DNA of 64,000 nt from Planctomycetota bacterium (GTDB lineage: Bacteria; Planctomycetota; GCA-2746535): NCBI GenBank assembly GCA_002746535.1, contig NVWA01000014.1, positions 62,001 through 126,000 on the forward strand, in the 5' to 3' direction. Below the pieces are notes generated by a model. The model made no database searches and was not told the origin of the DNA. It was given only the letters and a program-made list of their open reading frames with translations. Numbering within the stretch: the stretch's first letter is position 1; every line of letters starts with the position of its first letter. Shown piece by piece: positions 26,837-36,062 of this stretch. A program made the position numbers and the translations under genes.

Positions 26837-27022
26837 AGATATAGAATCTTAAACAACATATTTATGCTATGTAATAATCACTCAAGCGGACGTTTGATTT
26901 TATCACCAGGTGCTCTAAATTCAAGATTTAGAAAAGTTTTCATTTGAAAACAATCTTACAAGAAATAGAATCTAAACTATATGGTAAGTATTCTATAATA
27001 AAAATTATACTGCGTTTAATAT

Positions 27023-27880
27023 ATGACAATTTCAGAAAAATATAAACAAGATAAATTGATATGCTCTATTGAGATATTTCCTCCAAAAACAGAAAAAGGC
27101 ATGAAAAAGTTGACTCAATTATTGGGTGAATTTGATGATTATTCTCCTGATTTTGTTTCTGTGACTTATGGAGCTGGTGGATCTACTCGAGATACAACCT
27201 TGCAAGTTGTCGAGGAAATCGTTAATAATCATACTTATGATGTAATGCCACATTTTACATGTGTGTGTCATTCAAAGGATGAAATAAGAAGTATAATTAA
27301 AAAGTATAAAGATATGGGAGTGTTCAATATATTAGCTTTGAGAGGCGACCCACCTTTAAATAGTGATATAAATCTAGAAAATGATGCCTTTAAATATGCT
27401 TCGGAATTAATATCATTTTTGAAAAGTGAAAATTCATTTGATATTGGTTGCGCTGGATTCCCTGAAGGGCACACAGAGTCAGTAGATTTAAAAACAGATC
27501 AGAAATATATGGTGAAAAAAATTAATAAAGGGGTGCATTTTGCTATCACTCAATTTTTCTTTGAAAACCACCGATTTTTTGATTGGAGAGAAAATTTGAG
27601 AAATCAATCTGTGGATATTCCTTTGATTCCTGGGATTTGGATGCCAGCAAATGAGACAACAACACTTAAATTTTCCAAAATGAATAACATAAGTGTTCCA
27701 GATGAAGTTTTGAATATTTATAGTAAATATGAATCGGAAGAATCACGATTAAAAGCAAGCATTGAATTTACCCAAAAGCAAGTTGAAGAATTGGTGGCCA
27801 ACCAGATAGAGGGCTTGCATATTTATTCTTTTAATCAAATCGAATCGGTTAAAGCATTAGCAAAATTTTTTAATAAATAG
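27023..27880 (+). CDS. metF: 5,10-methylenetetrahydrofolate reductase
   Basis: A FAD-dependent TIM-barrel enzyme that makes 5-methyltetrahydrofolate for methionine synthesis. Visible blocks are SIEIFPPKTEKG with the catalytic Glu, FVSVTYGAGGSTRD, HFTCVCHSKDE and LRGDPP for flavin and folate binding, and GCAGFPEGH and ITQFFFE in the later strands. Length of 285 residues is normal. No strong ribosome-binding site is seen. It is followed by a small unknown gene after 12 bases. Confidence 0.96.
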   Translation: MTISEKYKQDKLICSIEIFPPKTEKGMKKLTQLLGEFDDYSPDFVSVTYGAGGSTRDTTLQVVEEIVNNHTYDVMPHFTCVCHSKDEIRSIIKKYKDMGVFNILALRGDPPLNSDINLENDAFKYASELISFLKSENSFDIGCAGFPEGHTESVDLKTDQKYMVKKINKGVHFAITQFFFENHRFFDWRENLRNQSVDIPLIPGIWMPANETTTLKFSKMNNISVPDEVLNIYSKYESEESRLKASIEFTQKQVEELVANQIEGLHIYSFNQIESVKALAKFFNK

Positions 27881-27892
27881 AGAGGTTTCTAA

Positions 27893-28180
27893 ATGGACTT
27901 TGATAAAGAAAAAATTTTATCATTATTACCAGATTTTTTATCATCATTGGAAGATGATGAGTTTAAGAAAACATTAATTGAAGCGAAAGCAAATCCTGAA
28001 CTTATGGCGAACCCTTTGGCTATGTTTACGATAGTAATGCCTAAGTTAACCGAAATATTAAAAAAGAATAATTATGAAGATAAAGATGCGGCACAAAAAT
28101 TTATTGGTGCAGTTATGATGAATCAAGCTGATCCAGAGATTCTGGCTGCTTTTCAAAAACTTAAAGATATGTTAAAATAA
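27893..28180 (+). CDS. Small acidic helical protein of unknown function
   Basis: A 95-residue protein with no family that I recognise. It is predicted to be wholly helical and acidic (for example LPDFLSSLEDDEFKKTL) with no membrane segment, signal peptide or cysteine. AGAGAGG precedes the ATG. A 32-codon 3' copy exists at 29527-29622 with an in-frame stop, so this gene was once part of a duplicated unit. It lies between metF and the convergent pseudopilin gene. Confidence 0.7.
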   Translation: MDFDKEKILSLLPDFLSSLEDDEFKKTLIEAKANPELMANPLAMFTIVMPKLTEILKKNNYEDKDAAQKFIGAVMMNQADPEILAAFQKLKDMLK

Positions 28181-28219
28181 TATTCTAAAACTTCATTTTA
28201 GCTGGAGTGTATTTAAGAG

Positions 28220-29398
28220 TTATTGCGTGTTTGATCCAAGTGTTCTCGCATTTTCAAACATTTTACCCAAATGTTCATTTGAAATTGATAAATCAGAGCC
28301 TAAATAATTCATTTTGCCAAACATAAAGCTAGGCTGCCAATCTTCACTATAATAGCGGTAAACTTTAAATTTACCTTTTGTAAAAGGAAGTTCATAATTC
28401 TCCCAATTTTCACCGGGATATTGATTTGAAGAAAGAACTCCTGATTTTCCTTCAGGTCTATCCCACATATAAGTTGCTGCTGCCACGGGGTTAAATACTT
28501 TATTATACCTGTTAATATAGGACATGGCTAAACCACCTCTCCAAGAGAGCCATAGTTCTGTAGTATCATCATGCATATAAGATGCCATCATATTTCTTGG
28601 GGGAGAACTAAGGTTCTGTGTGCTTGCACCCCAACCTCCTATTATATTATTTACATTGCCACCATAAACGCTATCTAAAGTGAAAAACTTACGATAGTCA
28701 GTTGGGGTACATTGATCTGAACTATTTACTCCTTCTAACAATAGATAATTTGTTTTATTGACATCTTCCAATCTTTTAGATTGCCTGGTCTTTATGCCAA
28801 ACAATTGCCCATTAGCGACATAGGATGATGGCATACCTGTCACATATACAGTAGATGCTTGAAAAATACCAGAAATTCTTGGAGCAAAGCTGTCTATAAT
28901 AAAATGATTTGGATAAAAAGAATTAGTCGCTTCTGGGCAGATAAATAATTTAAAATCTCCATGACCACCTTCATAAAATTGGTTATTTAAAAGACGCCAA
29001 TTTCCGTAATTGTCATTGGCAAGAACATTTGCATCTTTTTTTAATTCATTCGTATTTTTATCATGATAATACTTTCCTCTACTCCCTGAGACTGAGGAAT
29101 TGAAGTAAGGTATTAAATGCCCAGACCAGTTTCCATAAAGTCTCCCTTCCCTTGAATCCTTGTAAGAAGATGAGCCTGGGTTAGCATAGAGTGAATTATT
29201 TGAGTAAGGTAAATACCCATCATAGTCATTAGTATAATTAGCTAATAATACTCCTAGCTGTTTTAGTTGATTGGCACATATAGCAGTTCTTGCTTTCTTT
29301 CTAACTTTTTTTAATGATGGTATTGCTAAAGTAATCAATATTAAAATTACAACGATAACAGCCATCATTTCAATTAGTGAAAAACGAATATTTTTCAT
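28220..29398 (-). CDS. Type II secretion/type IV pilin-like pseudopilin, first copy
   Basis: A prepilin-type N-terminus is clear: a short basic leader, FSLIEMMAVIVVILI with the Glu at position 5 after Phe, and a hydrophobic helix. The following ICANQLKQLGVLLANY and YDGYLPYS are the pattern seen in large PVC-group pseudopilins. The remaining ~320 residues are a big extracellular domain with many Tyr, Asn and Trp and few Lys runs. Such proteins are processed by a prepilin peptidase (not in the window). It has a near paralogue 250 bases upstream; the two share most segments, for example VNKTNYLLLEGV and TPTDYRKFF. Confidence 0.85.
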   Translation of the reverse strand: MKNIRFSLIEMMAVIVVILILITLAIPSLKKVRKKARTAICANQLKQLGVLLANYTNDYDGYLPYSNNSLYANPGSSSYKDSREGRLYGNWSGHLIPYFNSSVSGSRGKYYHDKNTNELKKDANVLANDNYGNWRLLNNQFYEGGHGDFKLFICPEATNSFYPNHFIIDSFAPRISGIFQASTVYVTGMPSSYVANGQLFGIKTRQSKRLEDVNKTNYLLLEGVNSSDQCTPTDYRKFFTLDSVYGGNVNNIIGGWGASTQNLSSPPRNMMASYMHDDTTELWLSWRGGLAMSYINRYNKVFNPVAAATYMWDRPEGKSGVLSSNQYPGENWENYELPFTKGKFKVYRYYSEDWQPSFMFGKMNYLGSDLSISNEHLGKMFENARTLGSNTQ

Positions 29399-29526
29399 TT
29401 AATTTACCTCAAGAGCCTATTAAGCGATTATATTATATATTTTTAAGTTAATCCTAAATACCCAAATTTCAATAGAAACCTAGTATACTCAGTAAATAAG
29501 TACATGATTTATACATAAAGGTTTTG

Positions 29527-29622
29527 GATACTGCTCAAAAATTTATTAGAGCGGTTATGATGAATCAAGTTGATCCAGAGATTTAGGCTGCTTTTCAACA
29601 ATTTAAAGAAATGTTGAACTGA
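29527..29622 (+). pseudogene. Broken 3' copy of the small unknown gene
   Basis: This stretch matches the last 32 codons of the small gene at 27893-28180, starting at Asp-Ala/Thr-Ala-Gln-Lys-Phe-Ile and ending at Met-Leu-Lys/Asn-stop. The Leu codon CTG after GAGATT is TAG here, an in-frame stop, and no start or 5' part of the gene remains. It sits between the two pseudopilin genes at the same distance from the second pseudopilin's 3' end (33 bases) as the intact gene from the first (39 bases). This supports duplication of a gene-plus-pseudopilin unit. Confidence 0.9.
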
Positions 29623-29655
29623 GATTATCTTTGAAAGATATTTAAAATTAATTAT

Positions 29656-30882
29656 TTATTGTGTGTCACCACCGAGTGTTCTGCCATTTTCAAACATTTT
29701 ACCAAGATTTTCGTTATTGACGGATAAGTCACTTCCTAAATAATTCATATTTCCAAACATGTGATTTGGCATCCAGTCAGCACCGAAATATCGATAAATT
29801 TTATACTTATCCTTAGTGAAAGACAATTCATAGTTTTCCCAATCTTCACCTGGATATTGATTCGCCATTAAAACAGCTAATTTTTTTTCCGGTGCATCCC
29901 ACATATAGGATGCAGCAGCTATTGGGTTGAATGATTTATTATATCTATTAATATAAGATGCTGGCATGCTACCCTGAGGGTTCCTGTGCGATAGCCATAT
30001 TTCAGTTGTATCGTCATGCATAAATGAAGCCATCATACTTCGAGGAGCCATTGTTGGAGTTTGAGCAGTTGAACTCCAGCCTCCAATGATATTGTTTACA
30101 TTTCCACCATACACACTATCTAATTCAAAAAATTTTCGATAATCTGTAGGAGTACATAAACTTGAATTGCTAACTCCTTCTAAAAGTAGGTAATTGGTTT
30201 TATTCACGTCTTCCAGTCTTCTAGATTGTTTCGTTCCAAGGCCAAAAAGTTGACCGTTTGCGACATAGGATGAAGGTAGACCATTAAGAGAACTATATCT
30301 AGTTGGCAAAACCCCAGAGACTCTTGGAATATATCTTTCAGTCTTTACATGCTGTGGATAAAACGTATTGGGTGCTTCTGGGCAAATAAACATTTTTAGA
30401 TCTCCGTGGCCACCTTCGTAATACATTGTGTTTAAAAGTTTCCAGTTGCCATAATTTTCATCAGCATCTACACTGGCATTTCTTTCCATATCACCTGTTT
30501 CTTCGTTGAAGGTCAGCAAACTATATCCTTGTCGAGCTTTATCATGATAAAATCCTCTGCGATCCCAAGTAGGTAAATCGACATCAAAATAGGGTATCAA
30601 ATGTCCTGCCCATTGTCCGTATAATTTCCCTTTTTTTGAATCTCGATAGGATAAAAATCCTTTATCTTGATAATCAGATCTATTTGAATATGGCAAATAT
30701 CCATCGTGGTCATTTGCATAAGTAGCTAAAAGTACTCCTAACTGTTTTAGTTGATTGGCACATATTACAGTTCTTGCTTTCTTTCTAACTTTCTCCATGG
30801 ATGGAATTGCAAAAGTAATTAAAATTAAAATTACAACGATAACTGCCATCAATTCAATTAGTGAAAAAGAGATTTTTTTCAT
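29656..30882 (-). CDS. Type II secretion/type IV pilin-like pseudopilin, second copy
   Basis: A 408-residue paralogue of the neighbouring pseudopilin with the same leader (FSLIELMAVIVVILI) and the CANQLKQLGVLLATY segment. It contains a segment of about 16 extra residues near position 110-130 and differs mostly in surface-exposed loops. Conservation of GGHGDLKMFICPEAPN, SYVANGQLFG and FMHDDTTEIWLS shows that both copies keep the same fold. Two intact copies imply selection or recent origin. Secretion or pilus-like function is inferred from the N-terminus only. Confidence 0.85.
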   Translation of the reverse strand: MKKISFSLIELMAVIVVILILITFAIPSMEKVRKKARTVICANQLKQLGVLLATYANDHDGYLPYSNRSDYQDKGFLSYRDSKKGKLYGQWAGHLIPYFDVDLPTWDRRGFYHDKARQGYSLLTFNEETGDMERNASVDADENYGNWKLLNTMYYEGGHGDLKMFICPEAPNTFYPQHVKTERYIPRVSGVLPTRYSSLNGLPSSYVANGQLFGLGTKQSRRLEDVNKTNYLLLEGVSNSSLCTPTDYRKFFELDSVYGGNVNNIIGGWSSTAQTPTMAPRSMMASFMHDDTTEIWLSHRNPQGSMPASYINRYNKSFNPIAAASYMWDAPEKKLAVLMANQYPGEDWENYELSFTKDKYKIYRYFGADWMPNHMFGNMNYLGSDLSVNNENLGKMFENGRTLGGDTQ

Positions 30883-31260
30883 AATAGTTTCCTGATATTG
30901 TTATAAAAATTCGATTTTAGTATTAATTGTTAAGTTAGTCCTATAAGGTGCATTATCAATTGAATTATGGCTATTTTCGCCAATTAAGTATATAAAATAT
31001 ACATAAAATAAAACCGTATGGTTGGAATATGTATTAATTAAATACTTAATACTAGGTTTATCTTACCTAAATAGGTTGATTTTTTTAATATAATAGTATA
31101 TATAAAAATTTATGATTCTAAAAACTTACATCTCAAAGCTACATTAATAGTTGTTTTGAATAGATGTGTAAATCAACTATTTGTTTATAAAAAGGTGGAA
31201 AATTTGATTCCCGATTCTATAATCCAAACCCCATTTTTTTGACCAAAATCTCGAGAATTT
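30883..31260. other. AT-rich intergenic region between pseudopilin and SNF2 genes
   Basis: A 378-base non-coding gap between divergently transcribed genes. It is very AT-rich and probably carries both promoters, but I see no clear -35/-10 pair, palindrome or small gene. Confidence 0.5.
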
Positions 31261-34200
31261 ATGACAGAATCGATCGTTAGTAGAAATATCGCTCCACTTT
31301 TTAAAACCAAATGTAGTATGCCTGCCAAGAAACTTGGTAATACACTGATTGAAGAAAAAAGTGCTGAGTTTTTAAGCCTAGAAAATGAAAATTACAAATT
31401 TAACGTTCAAGATTATTATGGTGAACAGGTTTCGGTTTTATTAAATGTATCAGCTTCTAAAAAAGGTGAAATCGAAAACGTAAAAGTTTATTGTGATTGT
31501 ATAAAAGAACAAAAAGAGGGTAATCCCGATAAAGTATGTAGCCACTTATGGGCGGCTTTAAATTATTTTGATATTAATGATTTACTAGATGCAGAATTCA
31601 AAGAAATGAATTCTTCTTTACATCGTTTTTTAAAAGATTTAGCAGATAAAGCAAAGCTCAAAGATAAATTTGCTCCTGAAGAAGAAGAGGCTCCCTCAGA
31701 TCCATACCCCTTTTATATAGTAGAAGTAGATGCGAGTCTAAAGTATTTATGTTTATCTTTGATTGAGAAAGTATTAAAGAAAAATGGTGAATGGGGCAAA
31801 GAAAAGCCTTTGCAGGATGTTGATCTTCGCATTGCTAAAATTCCTTATCAGGAAGATATTGATGCTTTACAAATGATCATGACATCAAGTATTCAAAATA
31901 ACCTTAAAGGTTTTAACTATAAACATATCTACCAGCAAAAAGTTATTTCCGTATTGGACACTATTGAGAAAACAGGACGCGCTTTATATATATTAAAAGG
32001 TGATGATGGTCCTAAGCCATTAAATATTGAGTTTAAAAATCCATGGCGATTGTGTATGAACTTCAGTAAAACTGAAGATGTATTTACATTAAACATTACG
32101 GTCAAAAGAGATCAAGAAGTAATTCCAATGAATGAGATAGTAGCCTTTTTTGGGACAGATGAGATTTCCTTTTTTCATAAAGGATCTTTTTATAAATTTG
32201 TAAAAGGCACAGAGCTTCATTGGGTAGATGCTTGTTTGAAAAATAATCAAAGTCATTTTGATAAAGAAGCTTTTGTCTATCTTATGCAAGAAATTCAGCA
32301 ATATGCTTTTACGCCGACGTATCACTTTAATGACGATGTGGGGGTTAAACAATTTGAAATAAAATCTATCACTCCAATATTACGAATTCAATTTGATCAA
32401 TTTATTTCAGGTAGACTTTCTTTTGAATATTTGGATGGGGTGGAGTTTAGTGAGTTTGACACGACAACAGATTACTTTGATAATGCAAGATTTTTGCATT
32501 TAAAAAGATCTGATGTGCTTGAAAATGAGAGCCGATTTGTATTAGATAAGCTTGACTTTAATTATAAAGGCGGGGTTTGGTTGGCACCTGCAGTTGACTT
32601 ATTAGATAAAGTTAATGAGCTAATTGAAAAAGGCTGGAAAATATTGGCGAATCAAGATAAGCCGATCCAATCGTACAATAAATTTAAGTTAAATGTAAGT
32701 ACAGGTATTGACTGGTTAAGTCTAAAGGCTGAGCTTACATTTGGTGATCAGACATTTTTTTTACCAGATATTGTCAAGGCCTATCAAAAGAATGCTAATT
32801 TCATTATGCTAGATGATGGTACGTGTGGGATGTTGCCAAATAAATGGTTAACAAGTAATTTCAAAGCATTAGATTTTGGTGAGTTGGTAGAAAAAGAAAG
32901 TCGAATTCAATTTTCTAAAGCACATGCCTTAATGTTAGAAGAGATTATAAATCAAATAGAAGGATCTGAAAAAGACGATCTATTTATGGACATTTGTAAA
33001 AGTCTTAAAGACTTTTCAGGAGTGGAGAAAGTTCCAGTTCCAAAAACATTTAAAGGTGAATTAAGACCATATCAAGTTGATGGTTTCCGATGGATGAATT
33101 TCTTAAATAGTTTTAAATTGGGCGGTTGTCTAGCAGATGATATGGGTTTAGGTAAAACAATTCAGATGATAACTATGCTCTTATGGGAAAAAGATAAAAA
33201 GCAAAAGCATTTACCAAGTATGATTGTAGTACCAACTTCTATAATATTTAACTGGTGTAATGAACTTGATAAATTTGGTCCGTCTCTTACTTATATGAGT
33301 TATACAGGCTCTAATCGAAAAGAATTATGGGATCAATTTGCAGAAACTGACGTTATCTTAACTACTTATGGAATTGTCAGAAGAGATTGTATCGAATTGG
33401 CAAAGGTAGGTTTTAACTATCTAATTCTTGATGAAGCTCAGGCTATTAAAAATAGCGTTTCTCAAACAGCAAAAGCAGTCAAAATAATTGAATCAAATAA
33501 TAAACTGTCAATGACAGGTACTCCTATTGAAAATCATATTGGTGAGCTTTGGTCCCAATTTGATTTTTTATTACCTGGATTTTTAGGTAATAAAGATCGC
33601 TTTATGAAGAATTATCACAAAAAGAGCATTGATGACCCCAATATTGATATGAGGCCATTAAAAGCTTTGATTAGTCCTTTTATGATGAGAAGAACTAAGG
33701 ATGAAGTAGTGAAGGATTTACCAGCAAAAGTTGAACAAGTTATTTATTGTGAAATGAAAGAATATCAAAAAACTAAATACAATGAAGTTTTTGGTTTCTT
33801 TAGATCTAAATTGATGAGTAAAGATGATAGTATAAAAAAAGGGAAGAGTTCGATTCAAATATTAGAAGCGCTTATGGCATTACGTCAAATTTGTTGCCAT
33901 CCTGAGCTTTATTTAAAATCTGGATTAACTGAGGATATTGATCGACAGGAATCGGCTAAACTTGAAACGTTAATGAGTATGTTAGAAGAAATTGTAGCAG
34001 AAGATCATAAAGCTTTAGTCTTTTCTCAATTTACTAGCATGTTAGCAATAATGCGTGTTTGGTTAGATAAATCTAATATTCCTTATTGTTACTTAGATGG
34101 TAGTACACCTATCAAAAAGAGACAAGAACAAGTTGAAAAATTTCAAGCCGACTCAAGTATAAAAGTCTTTTTAATCAGTTTGAAAGCTGGTGGTGTAGGT

Positions 34201-34464
34201 CTAAATCTTACAGCAGCTGATTACGTTTTCATTTATGACCCTTGGTGGAATCCTGCTGTTGAAGCTCAAGCTGTAGATAGAACACATAGAATCGGACAAA
34301 CAAAAAAAATATTTACTTACCGATTAATAACCAAAGATTCGATCGAAGAGAAAGTCCATCATTTACAGAAAACGAAAAGAGAATTAGCTAAAAATGTTAT
34401 TGATGATGGTACTATCCCTACAAGCTTGACAAAAAATGATTTGCAAAGTTTATTTTTATATTAA
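31261..34464 (+). CDS. SWIM zinc-finger SNF2-family DNA-dependent ATPase
   Basis: A 1067-residue Swi2/Snf2 ATPase that should move along or remodel DNA or nucleoprotein. An N-terminal SWIM zinc finger is intact (Cys78, Cys80, Cys93, His95). Residues about 100-590 are a bacterial SNF2 N-terminal region without motifs I can name. The ATPase starts near 598: DDMGLGKT (626-633, Walker A), DEAQ (724-727, Walker B), TGTPIENH and [26 protein letters not shown] (motifs V and VI, about 980-1010). This domain order matches HepA/RapA-like SNF2 proteins of unknown precise role. No methylase or nuclease partner is adjacent, so a defence role is not indicated. Confidence 0.9.
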   Translation: [1067 protein letters not shown]

Positions 34465-34563
34465 TTATCTTAAATATATGGAAAATATGATATCCTTTTG
34501 CATGGATTTCGATTATACAGTAGGCCTAGTGAATAGGCGTATTTTGAAGGCAGATTTAAGGTA

Positions 34564-35325
34564 ATGAAAGCACTCATACTCTCAGATTTACACAGTAACA
34601 TCAAAGCACTTGAAGCTATTTTACATGAAGAAACTGATTGTGATGTGATTTATTGTGCAGGGGATTTCGTTGATGTTGGGCCTTGCCCTAATGAAATAAT
34701 TGAATTTTCAATTAAAAATAAAATCAAAGCCGTTTTAGGAAATCATGATCAGAAAATCATAGATTATTATTTCAACGAAATGAATTCGAATTCCATCATA
34801 CCAGAAGAGAGATTGTGGTATCAACATAATGCCAGTATTATTGATAAATCAAATTTGGATTATTTAAATCAATTACCAAATACTCTTACATTTGAGTTAG
34901 ATGGTATCCTATATGGCATGATTCACATGTATATAAATTATGATGTGATATTAGGCCCATTTGCTTATCAAAAATTTATTAATGATAATTTTGAAGGTAA
35001 TTCTAAAATTGAACGATTAATATTTGGGCATACTCATCGTCAAGGAGTTTGTTACGTTGATGGAAAGAAAATGTGGCTGAATCCTGGAAGTATTGCCTAT
35101 AGAACTTATTTAGAACCCGATGATAAATCTCGAATGGCAGAATATATGACCATTTCAAATGGAGACATTGAATTCAAAAAATGTAATTATGATTATGAAT
35201 CTGCGGCAAAAGATATTATTAATTGTGTTGGTCAAGTATCTATAAAAGATATACAAAGATCATATGAAAGAATAATTACAGAGGATAATTTTGATCAAAA
35301 AATGTTATCTGTAAAAACTAATTAA
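34564..35325 (+). CDS. Calcineurin-like metallophosphoesterase
   Basis: All five metal-binding blocks are visible in order: DLHSN (residues about 8-12), GDFVD, GNHDQ, a lone HM segment near 120 and GHTH near 160, followed by LNPGSIAY. This is the pattern of YfcE/MJ0936-type phosphodiesterases of 180-260 residues. The substrate is unknown. A bidirectional terminator follows immediately (35314-35339) and overlaps its stop codon. Confidence 0.88.
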   Translation: MKALILSDLHSNIKALEAILHEETDCDVIYCAGDFVDVGPCPNEIIEFSIKNKIKAVLGNHDQKIIDYYFNEMNSNSIIPEERLWYQHNASIIDKSNLDYLNQLPNTLTFELDGILYGMIHMYINYDVILGPFAYQKFINDNFEGNSKIERLIFGHTHRQGVCYVDGKKMWLNPGSIAYRTYLEPDDKSRMAEYMTISNGDIEFKKCNYDYESAAKDIINCVGQVSIKDIQRSYERIITEDNFDQKMLSVKTN

Positions 35326-35339
35326 CTTTAATTAGTTTT
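35314..35339. terminator. Bidirectional intrinsic terminator
   Basis: An 11-base-pair perfect stem, AAAACTAATTA paired with TAATTAGTTTT around the loop ACTT, lies between the convergent phosphoesterase and HAD genes and covers the stop codon of the former. It is flanked by A- and T-rich tracts on the two strands, so it can act in both directions. The stem is AT-rich and hence weaker than a GC-rich terminator. Confidence 0.7.
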
Positions 35340-35344
35340 ATAAA

Positions 35345-36061
35345 TTACCTACAAAATTCAACTAAGTCTTTAATGTCATTAAAATCGAAATCTGATTTTC
35401 CGCAGGATGAAGGCATCTTTTCAGAAGTTCTAAATGCAGTTGACCAGCCAAATCTTTTAGAAGCTACCACATCCTTTTCTATATCATTTCCTACGTATAA
35501 GACTCGTTTACCTTTTATACTGGCTAAGTTTTCGGCAAATTGAAATATTTCCATTTCTGGTTTCGCGTAGCCAACATTTCCGGAATAAACTCTATGTTTT
35601 AGGTAGGGCAGTAAGCCAACCCCTTCAAAAGCCCTATCCATGTTGTAACTTGACCAAGTTGTATTGGCTATTATTCCCAGTTCTACACCAGCGTTTGTTA
35701 ATTCTTTAAATGCTTGTAATGTACCAGGAAAGATCCAGCTTGAATATCTTGGACCTGCATAAACATCTGATAGGCAAGTGATTATTTCAACAGGCAAATC
35801 AATATTTAATAGTTTAAAAAATTTTTCCAGTACTTCTTTGTATGTGTATTTCATGGCACCGAAGTAAGATTGGCAATGATCAGTAGCTTTCCACAAAGCT
35901 TCTTCTTCATTTGAAATGGCATATTTATAACCAAAACTATTTAAAAGATTTTCCACTCGAATTAAAGCTAATTCATTTAATTCTTTGGGCGTTGGGTCTT
36001 CGCCCTCAAAAATACCATATATTGTTCCGCCTGAATCAAAATAAATAAAATCAAATTTCAT
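35345..36061 (-). CDS. HAD-superfamily hydrolase lacking the usual second Asp
   Basis: The nucleophile motif reads YFDSGGTIY (Asp9), so the general acid/base Asp two residues later is Gly. The rest of the fold is complete: a helical cap, the IIANTTWSSYN segment for motif II and the KPEMEIFQ and YVGNDIEKDVVASKRFGW blocks for motifs III and IV. A similar replacement is known in the FDAVGTL subgroup, so it may still be catalytically active. 238 residues. It follows the endonuclease-like gene after one base. Confidence 0.78.
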   Translation of the reverse strand: MKFDFIYFDSGGTIYGIFEGEDPTPKELNELALIRVENLLNSFGYKYAISNEEEALWKATDHCQSYFGAMKYTYKEVLEKFFKLLNIDLPVEIITCLSDVYAGPRYSSWIFPGTLQAFKELTNAGVELGIIANTTWSSYNMDRAFEGVGLLPYLKHRVYSGNVGYAKPEMEIFQFAENLASIKGKRVLYVGNDIEKDVVASKRFGWSTAFRTSEKMPSSCGKSDFDFNDIKDLVEFCR

Positions 36062-36062
36062 A

